Shown here piece after piece: positions 11,707 to 16,806 of a stretch of DNA of 16,806 bases (the first letter of the stretch is position 1; the number at the start of each line of letters is the position of its first letter). The stretch covers positions 1 through 16,806 of the forward strand of contig CAZQLM010000019.1 of assembly GCA_964594175.1 (NCBI GenBank), in the 5' to 3' direction. The notes below the pieces were generated by a model. That model saw nothing but the letters and a program-made list of their open reading frames with translations. It was not told the origin of the DNA and ran no database searches. The position numbers were made by a program, and so were the translations under genes. This stretch comes from SZUA-1535 sp964594175 (GTDB taxonomy: Archaea > Aenigmatarchaeota > Aenigmatarchaeia > Aenigmatarchaeales > SZUA-1535).

Positions 11707-14700
11707 AAATTTTTAAAAATTCTTCAGCTATTTCTCTGGCTGTGTTGAGATTTTTGCAATCTCCTTTCTCTATTTCGCTTGCATTATTATTTGTGAAAAA
11801 TTTCTCGTAATAACATCTGGGAGAAGTGAAAATTTCTTTTACTTTCCCTTCTTTTGCTAAAAACGAATATTCGTATTCCGGCGTTGTTATCCTTATTTTA
11901 AGTCCGTTTCCAAAGAGTACTGAGGAAATTTTCATTCTAAGCGAAACCATCTCGAATTTTAGCTTTCCTGAGCTCGCTTTCGAGAAAAATTTAGCACCAA
12001 AGGAGCAGTTTTCTAGTGAAATTAAACTTTTACCATTCACTACTATTCTTGCGTTTTTATCGAGCACAATAAATTTTTCTTTTGTTGCTTTTCCCTTTTC
12101 AATAAAAACATCTTTGCAATACTCAAAATTTTTAACGACTTCGCAGATTTTTACTTTTCTTGAATCGGCAAAATTTTCTATTTTAAGATAAGCAAAAGGA
12201 AAGGAACATTTCTCAAGCTCAACTTTCAAACCAATTTCTTGAACCTGCAACACGAAAACGCTTATGTTTCTCGAAACATTTAGCAGGCAGCAATTTCCAA
12301 GAAAAGAAAAATCTTCACTTGCAAACCACGCGCTTTTTGGGAGATTGTTGAATTTAAGAATAACATAAGCGTTAGGCGTTAAATTACCGAGTCTAATCTC
12401 ATAGACTTTCAAAACATTTTCTCTACTTGTATTTCTTTCGCTTACATTTATCCAAGAAATTCCGTAACTTTCTAAAATTTCAATGTTTTGCGGTAAAATA
12501 ACCCGCTTTTCTGAAATAAGGTTAATAAAACTTGTTTCATAACAAGGAGAATAAATTTTAACAATGCTTGAATTTCCTACAAAAGCTATACCACTTTCAT
12601 TTGTAAATCTTTCAATACCATTTGAAACAATTTTTGCGTTTTTCACAGCTCTACCATATTCGTTTTTCACAGCTATAAAGCCATTTCTTTTTTCTGCAAA
12701 AAGCAAACTTTTTTCTTTATACACAAAACATCCTTGAGGCAAAGTAGTTTTTTCACATCTTATTTCTACGAAATAAGCTCCTTTCTTGCTTAATTCCTCA
12801 AAACCAGAAATTTCCTTTTCCTTTCCAGAGGGAAAAATCAAAAATGATTTACAATTCCCAGAAAGCTTACAGGTAATGTTTATACTTGCGTTTTTCACAA
12901 AACTTTTAAATTTGCAGAAGTTCTCATAGCTTTTAGGTTTTTCAACAATTTCCTTATCCCAGAGTATAGAGCTTACAAAAAGTTCTATTTCACCAGAGCA
13001 GTTTATTCTTTTTTCCTCTCCTCCATTCATTTCAAATGAAAAGCTTTTTTCAGGACATTTAACAAAAATTTTAGCCTTTTTCGAGTAAAGATTTTTTGCA
13101 AAAACACCAGAGGCATTTAGAAATATACCAGCAACAGGTGTTTCATTTCCTACATAAAAGCTTTCTACACTGCAAAAAGTTTTCTTTGCTCCTGAAAACA
13201 AACACGCTTTAACTAAATAGCTTCCGCTTGCATTTGGCTTAAATGAAAAATTTTTTAGAAAATCGCCATTAACGAGTTCTATCTCGAAAAATATCGTTTC
13301 ATTTCCTTGAGAAATGCTTAGGTAAACGTTTTTCTCGTTGTAGCTTCTTCCCTTTAAAGTTACGTTAAGCACATCTCCCTTTTCAACTTTTTCAGAAGAA
13401 AGTTTTATTTCTAGAAACTCATTTCCAAAACTTTTTGTTTCAAAACCTGCATAGCCGAAAATCTCTGGAATTATATCACGGGAAGCTATGTAGCTTGCGG
13501 TGTAAGAGCCGAATAAGAGAATTGCAGGAGAAATTTTTGTTATTGTTGCAGAAATCTGAATATAGGCTTTTATTCCAGCGATTATCGCTGCCACAGGCAA
13601 GGCTTTTATTTGAAATTTTCCTCTCTGAGTTTCGTTGAAAAGCTCCAGAGCCACAGGAAGAGTTAAAATGCTTTGAGCATCTGCTATTACCAAATCGAAC
13701 AAATCCCAGGGTGGAGCTATTTCTGGAACCTCAAGGCTTTTTTCAGTTTTGCTGAGAAAATACTCCACACTCGGCGCTGCTTCAAAGAAGAGTAAGGAAA
13801 AATTATATACTGGAATTTTTTCTAAGTTTTGTAAATAGCTCTTCGCTTTTCCTACCCTTTCCTTTAGCTCTTTTTCGTTCATTTTTAAAATCTTTTCACT
13901 TTCTTCGAAACTCTCTATCTCTGGTTTGAAAACAGTGCTGTAAAACGCATGAGCTATAGCATCTCTTCCCAATTCTTCTCCAAGTTCTTGTGCTTTTTCA
14001 AAGATATTTGAAACAATGTTTTCTGCAAATTCCTGAGAATGAGATTCTACATAGTTTCCTAAATTCTTTGAAATTTTCTTTAATTCCTGAGCGAATTTTA
14101 TTATTTCTTCTTTTACCTTGCTAACAAGTTTTTGATACAGCTTGTCAAGAAACTCGGAAATTTTGCCCTTTGCAAAATAAATTGCGTAGCTTGCAGCAAC
14201 TGCTATAGTTTTTTCTCCAAGTTCTTGAGAAATATGATAGGTTTTAAGCTCTGCTAAATGCTTCAAGTTTTTTAGCTTAAGGTATGCGCTATATTCGCTT
14301 TCGTTAAAAATTCTTATTGGAAATATCACTTCTTCATTTTCCGAAGAAATTTCGAGAAGATAAATTCCTGGTGTTAAATTTGTGGGAAAGCTATGAAATA
14401 TAATTTCACCTTCTTTACTTGCAGAAAATTTTGCAAAAGTTATGTTTACCTTTTCGAAATTTCTTAATTTTATTTTTACTTTGAGCATTTCGTTCTGAAG
14501 CAAAGCTCTCTCAAAATTTATTTCCTGAAAAACGCTTTTTACAGAAACGGTTTTCCTTATTGTGCTTTGCAAACCTTTATTGTCTTCCACCGTTAATGAA
14601 ACTGTGTAATTACCCTCTCCAGAAAAAACATGCTCTGGGTTTTTAGCGAAGGAATAGCTTCCGTCTCCGAAATTCCAGAAATGGCGCGTTATATTTCCAT

Positions 14701-15943
14701 CTGGATCAAAAGAAGTTGAATAAAAGCTCACTTTTAAACCTTGTACTTTGTAGGTGAAATCTGCCACAGGCTTTAAGTTTTCGCTTTCGCAAATTCTTTC
14801 CAAACGCATTTGCCAGTCGTTTTCGCTTATTTGCTCAGCTCCTACCAGCACGTAGCAGCCCGGAATGAAATCTCGCTTCACATCAAGCGCATAAGCTTTT
14901 CTTGGCAAAGAAGAGTTGTATGCAGCGAGCAGCTCGCCATTTGTTGTGTTGAAAAGGTAAGCTGTAAACCCATTATCGCCAGCGTAGATTACAGTTCCTT
15001 CTCTCCAGCCGAGATCGCCGTGGCGAAGTACACCCTTATAAGGATGAGTTTTCTCGTAAACAACCGTGCCGTTTTCTCTGAAAGCTATTAGCGTGATGTT
15101 TCCAGATGGATAATGAGAAATTCCAACTGTGAAAAAATTTTGAAACGGTTGAAGGATATAAGCGGAGTGAAAAGCATTTGGCGCTTGGGTATTTGGAAAA
15201 TATCTTTCCCAAATATTATTTCCATCTAAATCCGTTTTGTAAAGAGCTAAGGCATAGTGATTCGGGTCTCCCGGAGGTTCTCCATAAGATTGGGAGAAGA
15301 TGAAGGAGTTATTAACAACCATAAGAGAATTTATCACAGGCCACCACCAATGTTCTAATGTATCATGAAAGATCTTCTTCTTTACATTACAATTTTTGTC
15401 AAAGACATAAATTATTCCTGCATCTTTTGAATGAATTCTTCCAGTAGCTATAATTCCTAAAGGAGAGTGCGTTACAAAGGTAAACTCATCTGCCCATTCT
15501 GTATCTTCTTTATACTTACAGAGTAAAGTACCATTTTTGCTTATTTTTTCTAGGTGAAATCCTCCTCCGTTTTCGTATTTTTGAAAGCTTGACCCTACCC
15601 ACACATAAGAATTGTTTAAAGAAATTATCATTGCTGGAAAATTTTCAAAACCAGAGCCAGAACCTCCTATTTTTATTGAATAAATTTGTGTTATTGTAAA
15701 ATTTAGAAGCGAGACCATTCCTATAATAACCTTATCATTATTTCCGTCGTTTTCGCCTTCTCCAAGAAATAGATAATAACCATTTTCAGTAAGTATCGAA
15801 ACAAATTTATCATGTGTGTGAGAAGGGTTGTAAGTTAATTCTGTTTCTTTCTCAAAAGTTAAAGAAAAAACTTGATTAAACAATACTAAAAAGAATAACA
15901 ATATAATAAAAATTGTTTCATGTTTTTTGTAAACGTTAAACAT
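11699..15943 (-). CDS. giant secreted protein with propeller-like N-terminus and PKD domain
   Basis: 1414 residues. Residues 1-27 form a signal peptide (IFIILLFFLVLFNQVFS). Residues about 30-390 contain repeated strands of the type GxVVYEKTH, IWERYFP and YVLVGAE, like a beta-propeller, with many N-glycosylation sequons. A PKD domain follows (about 391-470) with WNFGDG (423-428) and GNYTVSLTVEDN. Then comes a long helical, Lys/Glu-rich region with possible coiled coil (about 555-720), a hydrophobic stretch (LPVAAIIAGIKAYIQ, then ILLFGSYTASYIASRD) that could touch or cross the membrane, and several beta-sandwich-like blocks rich in cysteine. There is no clear C-terminal anchor. An adhesin, S-layer-like or host-contact role is guessed from the layout only. 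Confidence 0.8.
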   Translation of the reverse strand: MFNVYKKHETIFIILLFFLVLFNQVFSLTFEKETELTYNPSHTHDKFVSILTENGYYLFLGEGENDGNNDKVIIGMVSLLNFTITQIYSIKIGGSGSGFENFPAMIISLNNSYVWVGSSFQKYENGGGFHLEKISKNGTLLCKYKEDTEWADEFTFVTHSPLGIIATGRIHSKDAGIIYVFDKNCNVKKKIFHDTLEHWWWPVINSLMVVNNSFIFSQSYGEPPGDPNHYALALYKTDLDGNNIWERYFPNTQAPNAFHSAYILQPFQNFFTVGISHYPSGNITLIAFRENGTVVYEKTHPYKGVLRHGDLGWREGTVIYAGDNGFTAYLFNTTNGELLAAYNSSLPRKAYALDVKRDFIPGCYVLVGAEQISENDWQMRLERICESENLKPVADFTYKVQGLKVSFYSTSFDPDGNITRHFWNFGDGSYSFAKNPEHVFSGEGNYTVSLTVEDNKGLQSTIRKTVSVKSVFQEINFERALLQNEMLKVKIKLRNFEKVNITFAKFSASKEGEIIFHSFPTNLTPGIYLLEISSENEEVIFPIRIFNESEYSAYLKLKNLKHLAELKTYHISQELGEKTIAVAASYAIYFAKGKISEFLDKLYQKLVSKVKEEIIKFAQELKKISKNLGNYVESHSQEFAENIVSNIFEKAQELGEELGRDAIAHAFYSTVFKPEIESFEESEKILKMNEKELKERVGKAKSYLQNLEKIPVYNFSLLFFEAAPSVEYFLSKTEKSLEVPEIAPPWDLFDLVIADAQSILTLPVALELFNETQRGKFQIKALPVAAIIAGIKAYIQISATITKISPAILLFGSYTASYIASRDIIPEIFGYAGFETKSFGNEFLEIKLSSEKVEKGDVLNVTLKGRSYNEKNVYLSISQGNETIFFEIELVNGDFLKNFSFKPNASGSYLVKACLFSGAKKTFCSVESFYVGNETPVAGIFLNASGVFAKNLYSKKAKIFVKCPEKSFSFEMNGGEEKRINCSGEIELFVSSILWDKEIVEKPKSYENFCKFKSFVKNASINITCKLSGNCKSFLIFPSGKEKEISGFEELSKKGAYFVEIRCEKTTLPQGCFVYKEKSLLFAEKRNGFIAVKNEYGRAVKNAKIVSNGIERFTNESGIAFVGNSSIVKIYSPCYETSFINLISEKRVILPQNIEILESYGISWINVSERNTSRENVLKVYEIRLGNLTPNAYVILKFNNLPKSAWFASEDFSFLGNCCLLNVSRNISVFVLQVQEIGLKVELEKCSFPFAYLKIENFADSRKVKICEVVKNFEYCKDVFIEKGKATKEKFIVLDKNARIVVNGKSLISLENCSFGAKFFSKASSGKLKFEMVSLRMKISSVLFGNGLKIRITTPEYEYSFLAKEGKVKEIFTSPRCYYEKFFTNNNASEIEKGDCKNLNTAREIAEEFLKIFT

Positions 15944-15966
15944 AATTTTTTTTAAAATTTAAATGT

Positions 15967-15977
15967 TTTATAAATTT
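15967..15977 (-). promoter_or_regulatory. TATA-like box of the giant secreted protein gene
   Basis: The minus strand reads AAATTTATAAA, centred about 29 bases before the ATG at 15943. It lies between this gene and the glycosyltransferase stop at 15979, so the gene can be transcribed separately. Confidence 0.45.
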
Positions 15978-15978
15978 T

Positions 15979-16806
15979 TTAGAGAAGTTTAAGGTGTTTA
16001 TAGTATCTTTTAAAAATTTTTTTCTTGTTATATTTTTTACAAACTTTCTTACAATTCTTCACATATTTTTCCAAATTTTCTTTGAGATAAAATATGGCAT
16101 TAGAAATCTTTTTCTCTGTAGAAGCTATACCTATTTTATTTTCAAGTACCAATTCTGCAAGGCCACCACTATTTAAGAGTGTTACTATTGGTGTTTGAAA
16201 AGCAGCAGCTTCTAATGCAACAATTCCAAATGGTTCAGGCCATCTGGAAGGAGCGACAAGAATATGTGCTTTTTCAAAATACTTGAATCTTTTTTCTCCA
16301 AGAAATCCGTGTGTATGTAAGTTAAGATTTTTTTGGTCTAAAAGCTTAGTTAATTTTCCTCGACCTATAATATCTATTCTAAATTTAATTTTTCTTTTTC
16401 TGAGTCTATTAGCAATTTTTATCAAAAGATCAGCACCTTTATTAAAATCTACTCTTCCAACAAAAAGGATTCTAAGTTCTTCGTGAATAGGAGGTTTTAC
16501 AATCTTCTTTTTTGGTAAAATCATCAAAGGATAAGGAATTACCTTAATTTCTTTTCTTTTAAATTCTTCAGAAAATACCAAAATTTTCTTTACAAAGTTG
16601 GAATGAACTATAATATTTTCAATTTTGTTAAGAAGTTTCGATCTCCATTTCTTCTCCTTTTTCAAATAATAAAAAAACAGAAATGAAGGAAATTTAAATT
16701 TAACGAATAAACAAGCTGAACATTTTAAAACATTAGAATTTTTACATAACGTCTTGTTAAAGAAATATTTATCCTTTGAAAAACATATTGGCCAATAGTC
16801 ATGAAC
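15979..16806 (-). CDS. GT4-family glycosyltransferase, 5' end outside the window
   Basis: C-terminal 276 residues of a glycosyltransferase; the frame stays open to the window edge. A TTG at 16665 can look like a start, but 48 further codons precede it without a stop and encode HDYWPICFSKD and a CxxC (KCSAC), typical of the first domain of GT4 enzymes. The second domain shows LFVGRVDFNKGADLLI (the sugar-nucleotide binding strand) and EPFGIVALE (Ex7E, about residues 192 and 200 of the part seen), then NSGGLAELV. It should move a sugar from a nucleotide-sugar donor to a glycan or lipid-linked acceptor on the cytoplasmic face. The neighbouring secreted protein with many glycosylation sites suggests cell-surface glycan assembly. 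Donor and acceptor are unknown. Confidence 0.88.
   Translation of the reverse strand, partial: VHDYWPICFSKDKYFFNKTLCKNSNVLKCSACLFVKFKFPSFLFFYYLKKEKKWRSKLLNKIENIIVHSNFVKKILVFSEEFKRKEIKVIPYPLMILPKKKIVKPPIHEELRILFVGRVDFNKGADLLIKIANRLRKRKIKFRIDIIGRGKLTKLLDQKNLNLHTHGFLGEKRFKYFEKAHILVAPSRWPEPFGIVALEAAAFQTPIVTLLNSGGLAELVLENKIGIASTEKKISNAIFYLKENLEKYVKNCKKVCKKYNKKKIFKRYYKHLKLL

Noticed and set aside
16283..16665. TTG at 16665 as the start of the glycosyltransferase
   Set aside because: The same frame is open for 48 more codons to the window edge and encodes typical GT4 first-domain sequence (HDYWPIC), so the gene is partial and the TTG is internal.

Overview
The window is AT-rich archaeal DNA, most likely from a DPANN lineage and probably a hot-environment member. 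The evidence is a DNA primase in which the small catalytic subunit is fused to the iron-sulfur domain of the large subunit (a Nanoarchaeum-type arrangement), an archaeal NMN adenylyltransferase, TATA boxes about 25-30 bases upstream of start codons with no leader, GGTGAT-type ribosome sites inside operons, and a very GC-rich tRNA. The exact phylum cannot be told from the window alone.

Positions 1-2476 form a small defence and toxin-antitoxin block, all on the minus strand. It holds a short HTH protein, two DUF104-antitoxin/PIN-toxin (VapBC-like) pairs and a MntA-HepT pair (nucleotidyltransferase antitoxin with HEPN toxin). Between and after them lie decayed fragments of at least one more antitoxin-toxin pair (about 1618-1745 and 2516-2655). 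A secreted glycoprotein-like surface protein follows (2856-3560), with what looks like the tail of a second copy beyond it.

Positions 3605-9284 hold a tandem array of four AAA+ ATPases of the archaeal ATPase_2/DUF234 type. Each has Walker A and B motifs, a winged helix and a D-ExK nuclease-like C-terminus. A fifth, decayed copy lies at about 9318-9520. The genes differ along most of their length but carry nearly identical 3' ends. Each has its own TATA box, which lies in or beside the stop codon of the copy upstream. The similarity between 3' ends is mosaic, which points to repeated unequal exchange or gene conversion.

The array ends at a plus-strand tRNA-Gly(GCC) gene, 9524-9656. It is complete, with an encoded CCA, but its T-loop is split by about 59 bases, best read as a non-canonical archaeal intron. 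A vapC C-terminal relic lies on its far side, so the tRNA is flanked by debris of both repeated families.

Positions 9755-11706 look like core genome: fused primase, NMN adenylyltransferase (convergent, overlapping), and a 45-residue protein with eight cysteines. Positions 11699-16806 are cell-surface genes on the minus strand: a 1414-residue secreted protein with a PKD domain, and the C-terminal 276 residues of a GT4 glycosyltransferase that runs off the window end. No CRISPR array, rRNA gene or transposase was seen.
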